Assembly (NCBI GenBank): GCA_012840085.1
Contig: DUMB01000073.1
Coordinates: 1-62,816, forward strand
Direction of reading: 5' to 3'
DNA: 62,816 nucleotides
Origin: Clostridiaceae bacterium
Lineage (GTDB): Bacteria; Bacillota; Clostridia; Acetivibrionales; DUMB01
A program made the translations under genes and the position numbers. This document shows, piece by piece, positions 36,557-45,971 of this stretch. The first letter of the stretch is position 1; each line of letters begins with the position of its first letter. The notes under the pieces were generated by a model. The model saw only the letters and a list, made by a program, of their open reading frames with translations, made no database searches and was not told the DNA's origin.

Positions 36557-39205
36557 TCAATCATTTTCTTCTTTGGCTAATTCTCCCATCTGCTGTTTTA
36601 CCTCCGGAGACAATGTGTTTATTAAATGATTACGGTCTTTTCCCTGTATTTCCTGGTACTCCTTCTTTATTCTTTCATTAGCCCTGTCGACCTCAGCTTT
36701 CAGTTCTCTGGCAGATAACAAGGAACACCCTGACCCTCTTATAATAATTTGCTGTAAGCCGTCTGATGTAGCAACTGTTATATTATATTTTTTCTGATTG
36801 TCATAGGCAAATTTCTCAATGTATTGATCTGCCGTTTGTGCTTCCTTGGTATATACCACACGAATATTATGGTAGTCGGTCACCTCCTCACGATGCCCTT
36901 GAACACGGTAAGCATCAAACACAACGATGATATGGCATTTTCGAATTCCCTGATAATTACTCAAAGAATCAAGCAATTTCATTCTGGCAGCGTCCATATC
37001 GTCATCTGCAAGCCCATTCAGCTCAGGCCATGCATAGATAATATTATAACCGTCTACAAGGAGAAACTCTTCTTTAGTTTCCTTCTGTATGCTGACATAA
37101 TTAACAGGTTTATAATAACTTTCGCGGGCTGTTTTACGCCTTTTCCAGCCAGACTTCTTTCCTCGGTTCGCATAGAAGGTTTTGTTGAAGATTTGGTCAA
37201 TCTCTTCTAAACTGATTTGCCTCTCTTGTGTATATGAAGTATGGTTTGAAACTGTTTGCTCTGATAAATCGTCTTTGCTCCGGAAATAACTCTCTACATG
37301 CATATAGTTCTTTACTTGATCCCAAGGAACCAAAAAGCCTGCACCGTGCGCACAGAATATAGAACCAGTCGGGTTTTCTATGTCTTTTTCCGAATCATAT
37401 CCGATACTTTCTATGACCTCTTCAGCATTATGGCATGGTTCGTACCCTTTAAGTGTGCAAAACAGCCTGCCGAGACCTTTGGTATAGGCAACTACTTCTT
37501 TGTTATAATTCCTCATGGTAACAACAGGGGCACTTCCCACAAGAACTGCCATCTCACCATTTATCTGTGATATTTCACAAGTGCCATGCATTTTCTCAAT
37601 ATCAGTCATTGCCCTCCCCACCATTTTCTCAGGCAATTCCAGCTGAAATGCATAATAAGGTTCCAATAATATCGATTCAGCTTCTTTTAATCCCTGCCGC
37701 ACTGCACGGTAAGTAGCTTCTCTGAAGTCACCGCCTTGTGTATGCTTTTCGTGTGCTTTGCCTGAGACCAAGGTAATTTTCATATCAGTAATCGCTGACC
37801 CTGTTAAAACCCCTTTATGAACTTTTTCTTCCAGATGAGTCAAAATAAGCCTCTGCCAGTTTTTGCTCAATATATCCTCATTGCAATTAGCCGCAAACTG
37901 CAGTCCGCTTCCTCTCTCGCCCGGCTCCAATAGCAGGTGGACCTCCGCATAATGCCGAAGTGGTTCAAAGTGCCCTAATCCTTCTACCACATTTGCAATG
38001 GTCTCTTTATACACAATCCTTCCGGCATCAAAAGCCACATCAACTCCGAAACGACTTTTTATAAGGCTTTGCAGAATTTCAATCTGCACTTCTCCCATGA
38101 TTTGCACCTGAATTTCCTGCAACTGCTCATTCCAAACAATATGAAGCTCCGGTTCCTCTTCTTCAATCATGCGCAATTTGGGAAGCATCGCTCTTGGGTC
38201 ACAGCCTTCCGGAAGTATAATCTGATATGATAATACAGGTTCCAGTATCGGAGTATCTGAATCTTTCTCTATTCCCAAGCCTTCTCCCGGCCTGCTTTGA
38301 CTGAGTCCTGTCACTGCGAATACAGAACCCGCTTCTATCTCATTCACTGCCTGAAACTTATGTCCGGAGTATATGCGAATCTGATTGACTTTCTCTTCCC
38401 AGCCGTTGCCCTTTAAAACATCCCTCACCTTGAGTTTTCCGCCTGTAAGCTTCATGTGCGTCAGACGGTTTCCTTGTTCGTCTCTTGATATTTTGAATAT
38501 TTTAGCCCCGAATTCATCCGGATATTGGGGTATACAGGCATACGTGACAATACCCTGCATAAATTCCTCAACACCTGTTAATTTTAAAGCCGAACCGAAA
38601 AAGCACGGAAATATCTTGCGTTCCTTTACTGCTTTTTTAATTTTCTCAGTTTCAATATATCCTGTTTCCAGGTAGGCTTCCATCAAATTTTCATCGCACA
38701 TTGCCAGTTGGTCATAAAATTCATCTGTGCCAACCTGTTCAAAATCAATGCATCCATCATCCAGCTGTTTTCTGATTTCTTTCATTAAACTAGCCTTATC
38801 AGTCCCATTCTGATCCATCTTATTGATGAATAAAAAGGCAGGTATTTTATACATTTCAAGCAGTCGCCATAATGTTTTGGTATGCCCCTGTACCCCGTCC
38901 GCACCGCTTATTACTAAAATGGCATAATCAAGCACCTGAAGTGTTCTTTCCATTTCAGCCGAAAAATCTACATGCCCCGGAGTATCCAGCAAGGTAATCT
39001 GAGTCTCACCTATTTCAAATATAGCCTGCTTGGAGAAAATTGTAATTCCCCTTGCCCTCTCCAGTTCAAAGTTATCTAAATAGGCATCCTTATTATCTAC
39101 TCTTCCTAATTTTCCAATTTTACCGCTCAGATATAGCATGCTCTCTGATAATGTTGTCTTGCCTGCATCCACGTGTGCTAATATTCCTATGACTAATTTT
39201 TTCAT
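36557..39205 (-). CDS. TetM-like ribosomal GTPase fused to a Rae1/YacP-type NYN nuclease domain
   Basis: An 882-aa protein. Residues about 1-650 follow EF-G/TetM ribosome-protection proteins: G1 AHVDAGKTT (10-18), G2 RARGIT, G3 DTPGHVDF, G4 NKMD and G5 SALK, then domains II-V with PTGSIFCAHGAGFLVPW. After a basic linker (GKKSGWKRRKTAR), residues about 713-850 form a NYN domain with the acidic residues of YacP/Rae1: D718 (LLVDGYN), D764 (VVFDAYR), D793 (TADQYIE) and D815 (ATSDG). Rae1 cuts mRNA in the ribosomal A site, so GTPase-delivered cleavage is an attractive inference. The ATG at 39205 is preferred to a TTG at 39217; the ribosome site is weak. It should not be called a tetracycline-resistance gene without tests. 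Confidence 0.88.
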   Translation of the reverse strand: MKKLVIGILAHVDAGKTTLSESMLYLSGKIGKLGRVDNKDAYLDNFELERARGITIFSKQAIFEIGETQITLLDTPGHVDFSAEMERTLQVLDYAILVISGADGVQGHTKTLWRLLEMYKIPAFLFINKMDQNGTDKASLMKEIRKQLDDGCIDFEQVGTDEFYDQLAMCDENLMEAYLETGYIETEKIKKAVKERKIFPCFFGSALKLTGVEEFMQGIVTYACIPQYPDEFGAKIFKISRDEQGNRLTHMKLTGGKLKVRDVLKGNGWEEKVNQIRIYSGHKFQAVNEIEAGSVFAVTGLSQSRPGEGLGIEKDSDTPILEPVLSYQIILPEGCDPRAMLPKLRMIEEEEPELHIVWNEQLQEIQVQIMGEVQIEILQSLIKSRFGVDVAFDAGRIVYKETIANVVEGLGHFEPLRHYAEVHLLLEPGERGSGLQFAANCNEDILSKNWQRLILTHLEEKVHKGVLTGSAITDMKITLVSGKAHEKHTQGGDFREATYRAVRQGLKEAESILLEPYYAFQLELPEKMVGRAMTDIEKMHGTCEISQINGEMAVLVGSAPVVTMRNYNKEVVAYTKGLGRLFCTLKGYEPCHNAEEVIESIGYDSEKDIENPTGSIFCAHGAGFLVPWDQVKNYMHVESYFRSKDDLSEQTVSNHTSYTQERQISLEEIDQIFNKTFYANRGKKSGWKRRKTARESYYKPVNYVSIQKETKEEFLLVDGYNIIYAWPELNGLADDDMDAARMKLLDSLSNYQGIRKCHIIVVFDAYRVQGHREEVTDYHNIRVVYTKEAQTADQYIEKFAYDNQKKYNITVATSDGLQQIIIRGSGCSLLSARELKAEVDRANERIKKEYQEIQGKDRNHLINTLSPEVKQQMGELAKEEND

Positions 39206-39491
39206 AACATATTTCAAATCTTTCTTTTTTATAATATATCTAAAGCCTGTTAAGGCTTATACTTAGATTCTTTAGTTATTATGATATCAGTAAGCTTGAA
39301 ATTTGACAATTTTATAGTATATATTTACATTTATTTTTAGGTTCTATAACAGATGTAAGTCCTGCCTTAATTATACAGGAGAATTGAATTATTGAGATTA
39401 AATTGTGTATTGTCACTGATTCCGTGAACAATAAAGTACTTAATTATCCTAATAATACAAAACCAGCGTGGACTCTGACGGCTGCCCGCTG

Positions 39492-39541
39492 AAAAAAGGA
39501 ACATTCCCAAAGGCAGTCATTTGCCCTTCCGGAATGTCCCC
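39492..39541 (-). terminator. Terminator of the RNase J gene
   Basis: On the minus strand GGGGACATTCC pairs with GGAATGTTCC around a GC-containing loop and is followed by T6. Its loop shares CATTTGCCCTTCC with the hairpin at 36422. It lies 58 nt after the rnj stop codon. The rest of 39206-39491 has nothing recognisable. Confidence 0.85.
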
Positions 39542-39598
39542 TTAATAATCTCCCTTTATAAAATAAACCACACAAGCTTAACCACACAAAAATGAACT

Positions 39599-41266
39599 CT
39601 ATATCTCCATAATAATGGGCAGTATCATCGGTCTTCTCTTTGTCCGCTCGTACAAATAGTCCCTGAGTTCATCCTTTATAATGCTCTTCTTTGTAGCCCA
39701 ATCATTCTTCTTTGATTCCTCGCACTTGGCAAGGGCTGTTTTCGTTATCTCTCTTACATCCTCAATCAGATCTTCTGATTCTCTTACATAAACAAATCCG
39801 CGGGATATTACATCAGGACCTGCTATTAATGCACCCGTTTCCTTATCGGTAGTTATTACCACAACAATAAGACCGTCCTGTGAAAGATGTTTTCTGTCCC
39901 TGAGCACGATATTTCCTACATCTCCTACACCAAGGCCATCCACAAGCACTCTTCCCGCCGTTACATTGCCCGTTATCTTTGCTGAATTGGAAGTGAGCTC
40001 AAGAACATTTCCGTTTTCCATAATAAAAATATTTTCATCAGGCATCCCGAGACTTCGTGCAAGGTTTGCATGTTGCTTAAGATGCCTGTATTCACCATGT
40101 ACAGGAATAAAAAATTGGGGACTTACAAGTCTGTGTATAAGTTTCAGTTCTTCCTGGCAGGCATGCCCTGACACATGAATATCTGCCAGCGACTCGTATA
40201 TTACATCCGCTCCCTTTTTGAACAACTCATTAATTACTCTGAAAACGAACTTTTCATTTCCAGGTATGGGACTTGCCGAAATTATAACAAGGTCACCTTC
40301 AACTATTTCCACCTTTCTGTGGTCAGAAGCGGCTATTCTTGAAAGAGCAGACATCGGTTCTCCCTGGCTGCCTGTTGTAATAATGACAATTTCATTTGGC
40401 CTGTACCTGTCGATATGGTCAACGTCTATCAATACACCTTCAGGTATATTTAAATATCCCAATTCCATGGAGACATTTGCCACATTAATCATGCTTCTGC
40501 CACATATGGCCACTTTTCTGTTGAATTTGACGGATGCATCAATAATCTGCTGCAGCCTATGAACATTGGATGCAAAAGTAGCCACCAGAATTCTGCCTTC
40601 AGAGTTCATGAAAATTTCTTCAAATGTTTCGCCCACCGTCCTCTCAGACATAGTGTAACCCGGACGTTCAACATTTGTACTGTCGCACATAAGCAGCAGC
40701 ACGCCTTTTTTGCCAAGCTCCGCAAATCTCGCCAGGTCCATTGGCTCTCCTTCAATAGGAGTATAATCAATCTTGAAATCTGAGGTGTGGACGACAACCC
40801 CAACCGGAGTGTGAATAGCAAGAGAAACCGAACCTGCTATACTGTGAGTAGAATGTATAAATTCTATCTTAAAATCTCCCAGTTCAATTGTCTGCCTTGG
40901 TTCTATTACCTTCAGATTACAGCTTGAAAGCATCTTATGCTCTTCAAGCTTATTCTCCAGTAGTCCTAATGTAAGCTTGGTACCGTATACCGGGACGTTT
41001 ATTTCTTTCAAAACATAGGGCAATGCACCTATATGGTCTTCATGGCCATGTGTAAGTATTATACCTCTTACCCTGTCCCTGTTTTTTGTAAGGTAAGATA
41101 TATCAGGTATAACCATATCAATACCAAGCATTTCATCTTCCGGAAATGCAAGGCCACAATCAACTACAACGATATCTTCACCATACTCGAAAACCGTGAT
41201 GTTTTTTCCGATCTCCTGTAAGCCACCGAGTGGAATAATCTTTAGTTTCTTTTTACCTTTAGCCAC
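39599..41266 (-). CDS. rnj: Ribonuclease J
   Basis: A 5'-3' exonuclease and endonuclease of the metallo-beta-lactamase/beta-CASP family, central to mRNA decay and rRNA processing. The start is a GTG at 41266 with GGAGG 9 nt before it, giving 555 aa, the usual length; the open frame to 41374 is much longer but unsupported. Metal site THGHEDHIGAL, further motifs SAVSLAIHTP-like HSIAGSVSLAIHT and the C-terminal SGHACQEELK are visible. It lies in the same direction as, and upstream of, the TetM-NYN gene, with a terminator between them. Confidence 0.95.
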   Translation of the reverse strand: MAKGKKKLKIIPLGGLQEIGKNITVFEYGEDIVVVDCGLAFPEDEMLGIDMVIPDISYLTKNRDRVRGIILTHGHEDHIGALPYVLKEINVPVYGTKLTLGLLENKLEEHKMLSSCNLKVIEPRQTIELGDFKIEFIHSTHSIAGSVSLAIHTPVGVVVHTSDFKIDYTPIEGEPMDLARFAELGKKGVLLLMCDSTNVERPGYTMSERTVGETFEEIFMNSEGRILVATFASNVHRLQQIIDASVKFNRKVAICGRSMINVANVSMELGYLNIPEGVLIDVDHIDRYRPNEIVIITTGSQGEPMSALSRIAASDHRKVEIVEGDLVIISASPIPGNEKFVFRVINELFKKGADVIYESLADIHVSGHACQEELKLIHRLVSPQFFIPVHGEYRHLKQHANLARSLGMPDENIFIMENGNVLELTSNSAKITGNVTAGRVLVDGLGVGDVGNIVLRDRKHLSQDGLIVVVITTDKETGALIAGPDVISRGFVYVRESEDLIEDVREITKTALAKCEESKKNDWATKKSIIKDELRDYLYERTKRRPMILPIIMEI

Positions 41267-41398
41267 GAGATTTAACCTCCGTATCATTAATAACCTAACT
41301 ATTATAGCATATTTAATCGTAAAATTACAAAATATTTCTAATTTCAATATTCGCATTATAAGCGGCTCAGGCAAACAAATCTGTCATATTAAAGTATT

Positions 41399-42592
41399 TC
41401 ATCTCCCCCAACCGGTTTTTCTGCGCTCTTCAAGTATTTCTCTGTAAACATCCATCGTCTGAAGGGATATTATATCCCAGTTATAAACATTGGTAACCTT
41501 TTCCATAGCTTTTGCTTTAATCTCTTCTGCTTTCTGAGGGTTGAAAAGCAGCTCAAGAATACAGTCTGCCAGCGAGTTTGCATTACCCGTATAAGACTTC
41601 ATCCCATCTTCCCCGTGGTTTACAATCTCATCCAATCCTCCTGTATCTGATACCACTACCGGTACATTGGCAATCATACCCTCTAACGCGACAATTCCAA
41701 AAGGCTCATACAGGCTTGGAAATACAGCGATGTCTACGCATTTAAAAAGCCTGTGAAGGTTTTCATCATCCAGATAACCGGTAAAATAAACTTTTGACGA
41801 TATTCCCATACTATCAGCTTTGTGGCGGAGAAAATCCAGTTGTGGTCCTTTTCCGGTAATAACAAACTTTACGTCGTAATAATGATATAGTACTTTTGGT
41901 ATTGCATCCAGAAGAATATGTGCTCCTTTCTCATTTACCAGCCTTCCTACAAAAAATATTATCTTTTCGTTATCTGCAGCGAATTCTCTTCTGAAATCAT
42001 AGTCCTTTTCATAACCTTTAAACTTTTCTAAATTTACACCGTTTGGTATGACACGTATTTTGTCAGGTGGGAGCTGAAATATCTTTACAACTTCATCCTT
42101 CATATACCTGCTGTTTACAATTACTTTCCATGATTCATACGTAAGCCACCATTCAACTCCGCTTATATATTCATTGATACTATTGTGTATACCCTGATTT
42201 CTCCCGTATTCGGTGGCATGAATGGTTGAAACAAGAGGTACAGAGTAAGCATGTTTTAACACTCTCGCAGTAAAGGCAACAATCCAGTCATGAGCATGTA
42301 TAATATCAACAACTCCATACTCATTGAATATTTTTATTGCACACTCTAAAAGCGCAAAATTCAAATGCAATACCCAATCGATGAAGTTATTTGTATTAAT
42401 GCTATAAGTATGAACTCTATGAACAAGAACATTTTTATCCTTTTCAAAATCTTCTGTTCCTGGTTCCCAGCATGTTACAACATGAACTTCATTTCCTTTT
42501 TGTCCCAAATTTTGGGCCAGATCATAAACCACTCTCGATATTCCACCCACTATTCGCGGCGGGTACTCCCATGATAACATCAAAATACGCAT
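41399..42592 (-). CDS. Glycosyltransferase family 4 (glycogen-synthase-like)
   Basis: A 397-aa GT-B fold retaining glycosyltransferase. The N-terminal EYPPRIVGGISRVVYDLA matches the acceptor/donor loop of GT4 starch/glycogen-type enzymes, and the C-terminal half has PSLYEPFGIVALEGM with the E-x7-E motif. AGGAGG precedes the ATG. It is divergent from a DUF4912-GH57 pair; together they look like an alpha-glucan synthesis module. The exact donor and acceptor are unknown. Confidence 0.88.
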   Translation of the reverse strand: MRILMLSWEYPPRIVGGISRVVYDLAQNLGQKGNEVHVVTCWEPGTEDFEKDKNVLVHRVHTYSINTNNFIDWVLHLNFALLECAIKIFNEYGVVDIIHAHDWIVAFTARVLKHAYSVPLVSTIHATEYGRNQGIHNSINEYISGVEWWLTYESWKVIVNSRYMKDEVVKIFQLPPDKIRVIPNGVNLEKFKGYEKDYDFRREFAADNEKIIFFVGRLVNEKGAHILLDAIPKVLYHYYDVKFVITGKGPQLDFLRHKADSMGISSKVYFTGYLDDENLHRLFKCVDIAVFPSLYEPFGIVALEGMIANVPVVVSDTGGLDEIVNHGEDGMKSYTGNANSLADCILELLFNPQKAEEIKAKAMEKVTNVYNWDIISLQTMDVYREILEERRKTGWGR

Positions 42593-42942
42593 TTTATCCT
42601 CCTACTAGTGTATCATTAATCAATATTATAATTTTTACCTCAGTAAAATTTTCGATACCTGTATTTCATGTAGTTTACTTTATTACAGTACACTTCTTTT
42701 ATTGTGTAACTTTTATGTCATATTTATGTAGAGAAAGAGTTATAAGGTAATTGCATAATCTTTGTTATATATTGAAAGAATATAATGAGTTATTTATTTA
42801 CTTTGTTTTTTTTAGAATATGCCTTATACTAGAATATAAAATTTAGATATCAAAATACAAAGAAATTTATCAATAGGCACATAATGAGTGTGTGTAATAA
42901 CATGAAATTTTATTAGTTACCTTCAGAAGGAGGATTCAAATT
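42593..42942. promoter_or_regulatory. Divergent promoter region between GT4 and DUF4912
   Basis: 350 nt of AT-rich DNA without a gene. It must contain promoters in both directions. A TATACT at about 42825-42831 with a T-rich stretch upstream could be the plus-strand -10, but the -35 is poor. Confidence 0.4.
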
Positions 42943-43455
42943 ATGAAACACAATGAATTCGATAATGAATACAGGTTGCCTCAGAGTTATAACGATAACA
43001 GTATAACCCTGGTAGCACAAAGTCCTCACTTGTTGTATGCGTATTGGGAAATATCAGAGGATAAAAAAAGGCAGTTTATCGAATGCTTTGGTCAGGAATT
43101 GTGGAATGCATCCATACCTGTATTGAAGGTTTTTAATATTACAAAAAACAAGGTATTGTTTACCAGAACCAATGAATTTTCAAACAGTTTATATATGGAG
43201 GTCCCTGATTCCAACTGTTCTTACATTGCAGAAATTGGCAGAAAAATTTCAGATAAATTTTTTATCAGTCTGGCACACTCAAATTGTGTAAATACTCCCA
43301 GCGATACTTTGAGCAATAATACAGTAGCTATCTTTACAGACTACAAACGTCTTAAAACTGAAAAAGAAATACCAAATGTACAGAAATTATATAAAAAAAT
43401 TGAGCTCTCGTTAAATAGTGATTTATCAGGAATGACTTCACCATTCCACAAATGA
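42943..43455 (+). CDS. DUF4912 protein
   Basis: A 170-aa protein with the DUF4912 core LVAQSPHLLYAYWEIS, then VFNITKN and a C-terminal helix. DUF4912 proteins are often next to GH57 and GT4 genes in Firmicutes and cyanobacteria and may bind carbohydrate; no activity is established. GAAGGAGG precedes the ATG. It ends 20 nt before the GH57 start, so the pair is co-transcribed. Confidence 0.8.
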   Translation: MKHNEFDNEYRLPQSYNDNSITLVAQSPHLLYAYWEISEDKKRQFIECFGQELWNASIPVLKVFNITKNKVLFTRTNEFSNSLYMEVPDSNCSYIAEIGRKISDKFFISLAHSNCVNTPSDTLSNNTVAIFTDYKRLKTEKEIPNVQKLYKKIELSLNSDLSGMTSPFHK

Positions 43456-43475
43456 TAATTGAAAGGAGAATATGC

Positions 43476-45062
43476 TTGACAAAGGGATATATTGCGTTTA
43501 TTTTGCATACTCATTTACCATATGTCCGCCATCCTGAATTAGAGAATTCTCTCGAAGAACGCTGGCTTTTTGAAGCAATTTCGGAATCATACCTGCCTCT
43601 TCTGGATACCTTCGAATCACTTAATAACGAAGGGGTAGAATACAAACTGGCTCTATCCATCACCCCTACACTTTTAACAATGCTTGCAGATCCGCTTCTC
43701 CAACAAAGATATATAAGATATCTCAACAAAACAATAGAGCTTACAGATAAAGAAATAGAGAGGACAAAGGGACACCCTGAATTTCATGAACTTGCACAAA
43801 TGTATAACAAAAAATATAAAAATGATTTACATACATTCAGGGATGTTTATAAATGCAATATAATAAACAAGTTCAAGGAACTTATGAATTCAGGGAAAAT
43901 AGAAATAATAGCTTCAGCTGCTACTCATGGCTTTCTTCCCCTTCTTGGCATACATCCTGAAAGTATCAGGGCACAGATAGTTGTTGGCATTCAGACTTAT
44001 GAGAGGTTTTTCGGCGTGAAACCCAAAGGTATATGGCTTCCTGAATGCGGCTATTCTCCACTGGTTGACCCTATACTTAAAGAAAATGATATTGAATACT
44101 TCATAATGGAATCTCACGGATTACTTTATGCTGACCCGAGGCCGGTTTTCGGTACATATGCCCCAATTGTCACACCTTCCGGATTGGTTGCTTTCGGCAG
44201 AGACGTCGAGTCTTCAAGACAAGTTTGGAGCTCTATTGAAGGCTATCCCGGCGATTTTGATTACAGAGAATTTTACAGGGATATCGGCTATGATCTGGAC
44301 TATGATTACATTAAGGATTACATTTCACCCGACGGCCAACGCATAAACACAGGCATAAAGTATTACAGGATAACAGGCAAAACTGACGAAAAGAAGCCAT
44401 ATAATCCTGAATGGGCAAAGAACAAGGCTGATATACATGCCGGGAATTTCATATTCAACAGAGAAAAACAGATTGAATACCTCAGTGAATATATGGAACA
44501 GCCTCCCATAGTAGTATGCCCTTACGATACGGAATTGTTCGGACACTGGTGGTATGAAGGTCCTATATGGTTAAAGTTGCTCTTTAAAAAAATTCATTAT
44601 GAACAGAATACATTTAAACTGATCACACCCAGTGAATATATCGAGCAAAACCCCATAATGCAGGTTTCAATCCCTTCAGCATCATCCTGGGGACATAATG
44701 GCTACAATGAAGTTTGGCTAAATGAGACAAATGATTGGATATACAGACATCTTCACAAAGCCGCTGAAAGAATGATTCAGCTAGCCAATGAGAATTCCTT
44801 TGCAGCAGGAATTAGAAGAGACGCACTTAACCAGGCCGCACGTGAACTTCTGCTTGCCCAAAGCAGTGACTGGGCTTTTATCATGCGGGCCGGCACGATG
44901 GCAAAATATGCCAAAAAGCGCACAAAGGACCATATTGGGCGCTTTACAAAGCTGTACAACGATATAAAGGAAAACAACATTGATGAACAATGGCTCAGAG
45001 ATATCGAATACAAAGATAACATATTTCCCGATATTGACTACAAAATATATGCAAGTATTTAA
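43476..45062 (+). CDS. GH57 family 1,4-alpha-glucan branching enzyme-like protein
   Basis: A 528-aa protein of the GH57 family with the DUF1957 C-terminal helical region, the branching-enzyme subgroup, which makes alpha-1,6 branches in glycogen-like polymers. The N terminus carries FILHTHLPYVRHP; the predicted nucleophile is the Glu of GIWLPECGYSP and the acid/base the Asp of CPYDTELFGHWWYEG. The start is a TTG at 43476, 7 nt after AAAGGAG; an ATG at 43452 would place that site inside the frame. Its last codons are copied twice downstream. Confidence 0.88.
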   Translation: MTKGYIAFILHTHLPYVRHPELENSLEERWLFEAISESYLPLLDTFESLNNEGVEYKLALSITPTLLTMLADPLLQQRYIRYLNKTIELTDKEIERTKGHPEFHELAQMYNKKYKNDLHTFRDVYKCNIINKFKELMNSGKIEIIASAATHGFLPLLGIHPESIRAQIVVGIQTYERFFGVKPKGIWLPECGYSPLVDPILKENDIEYFIMESHGLLYADPRPVFGTYAPIVTPSGLVAFGRDVESSRQVWSSIEGYPGDFDYREFYRDIGYDLDYDYIKDYISPDGQRINTGIKYYRITGKTDEKKPYNPEWAKNKADIHAGNFIFNREKQIEYLSEYMEQPPIVVCPYDTELFGHWWYEGPIWLKLLFKKIHYEQNTFKLITPSEYIEQNPIMQVSIPSASSWGHNGYNEVWLNETNDWIYRHLHKAAERMIQLANENSFAAGIRRDALNQAARELLLAQSSDWAFIMRAGTMAKYAKKRTKDHIGRFTKLYNDIKENNIDEQWLRDIEYKDNIFPDIDYKIYASI

Positions 45063-45121
45063 TAAACCTTAATATGCAAATATTTAATAAACTATTATAT
45101 ATGCAAGTATTTAATAAATGT
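45046..45121 (+). repeat. Tandem repeat of the GH57 3' end
   Basis: Three copies of a 25-27 nt unit beginning ATATATGCAAGTATTTAATA. The first copy encodes the last residues (YASI) and stop codon of the GH57 gene; the other two follow the gene. Confidence 0.85.
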
Positions 45122-45271
45122 TGATTTGTAAATAAAAATAGTGGATATTAGTGATAATTTTTATAAATAGTTCTACATCCTTATTGACATAGGACTAAGG
45201 TACTAATATAATAAAGTTACTAAATGAATTAAATCAAGGCTCTCTTTTGTTTACCCGGATAAATAAGGTTG

Positions 45272-45304
45272 AACAGAGTTTCCAAAAAGGAAACTCTGTT
45301 TTTG
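45272..45304 (+). terminator. Terminator of the DUF4912-GH57 unit
   Basis: AACAGAGTTTCC and its exact complement enclose AAAAA and are followed by TTT. A perfect 12-bp stem, about 210 nt after the GH57 stop codon. Confidence 0.9.
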
Positions 45305-45335
45305 CTTGAAAGTAAACTGTGTTTTGACCTGAGTC

Positions 45336-45683
45336 CTAGTACAAAAGTATTACTGCAAATAGGACCAGCGGGTCGTCACCAATATTTTCAATGGCGTGAG
45401 ACGCTCCTCCGCCTGTCAGGATAGCATCTCCTGCAGTTACCTCTTTCCTGGTTCCGTCATCATCGACCAGCCCTTTGCCGCTGATTACGTAGAAGATTTC
45501 TTCCTCATCCACATGCTGATGAACGCCTATGGAACAACCGGGATTAATTGTTATCCTGGCACAAAGCCTTGCCTTTCCCTTCAATTCATCCTGTTTGAAT
45601 ATGTGGGTTATTTCAACACTCCCTTTGCCGCCACGCATTTGTTCCTTTATTTCTTTGATCATTTCCTCTGCTCTCTTTACCAT
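45336..45683 (-). CDS. Cupin-domain protein
   Basis: A 115-aa single-domain cupin. Both metal-binding cupin motifs are visible: GCSIGVHQHVDEEEIFYVISG and, after an intermotif, GDAILTGGGASHAIENIGD. Such proteins may be sugar-binding or small enzymes; no substrate can be named. The start is the ATG at 45683 with GGGAGG 7 nt before it. It is monocistronic and convergent with the GH57 unit. Confidence 0.85.
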   Translation of the reverse strand: MVKRAEEMIKEIKEQMRGGKGSVEITHIFKQDELKGKARLCARITINPGCSIGVHQHVDEEEIFYVISGKGLVDDDGTRKEVTAGDAILTGGGASHAIENIGDDPLVLFAVILLY

Positions 45684-45930
45684 AAACATCCCTCCCAAAG
45701 TAATTTTTATCAGCGCTTAACACTATTATAATCTATTACCATAAATTGCGCACTTTTTAATTATGACAAAATGTTGTATATATGTATAGGCTACTAATAA
45801 CATATTATAATAATCATAGTAGTCTTATACAGCATTTACAATTTTGTTCGCATGTCTTGCGGTTTTACTCTATATTAGCTTTCTGATACTATTTATGGGA
45901 AAGTAGTCTTCCGATTTGCAGAGTTATATA

Positions 45931-45961
45931 CAGAGTTATATAACAAAGTTATATAACTCTG
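45931..45961. other. Perfect 14-bp hairpin after the FAD oxidoreductase gene
   Basis: CAGAGTTATATAAC and its exact complement enclose AAA; part of the stem (CAGAGTTATATA) is present again just to the left at 45919-45930. No T tract follows. It may stop or protect the hydantoinase-operon mRNA. The rest of 45684-45918 is empty. Confidence 0.6.
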
Positions 45962-45971
45962 TCATACAGAA

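Noticed and set aside
36557..39205. Tetracycline-resistance gene
   Set aside because: The GTPase part is TetM-like, but the C-terminal NYN fusion and the basic linker point to another role; resistance cannot be concluded from family resemblance.
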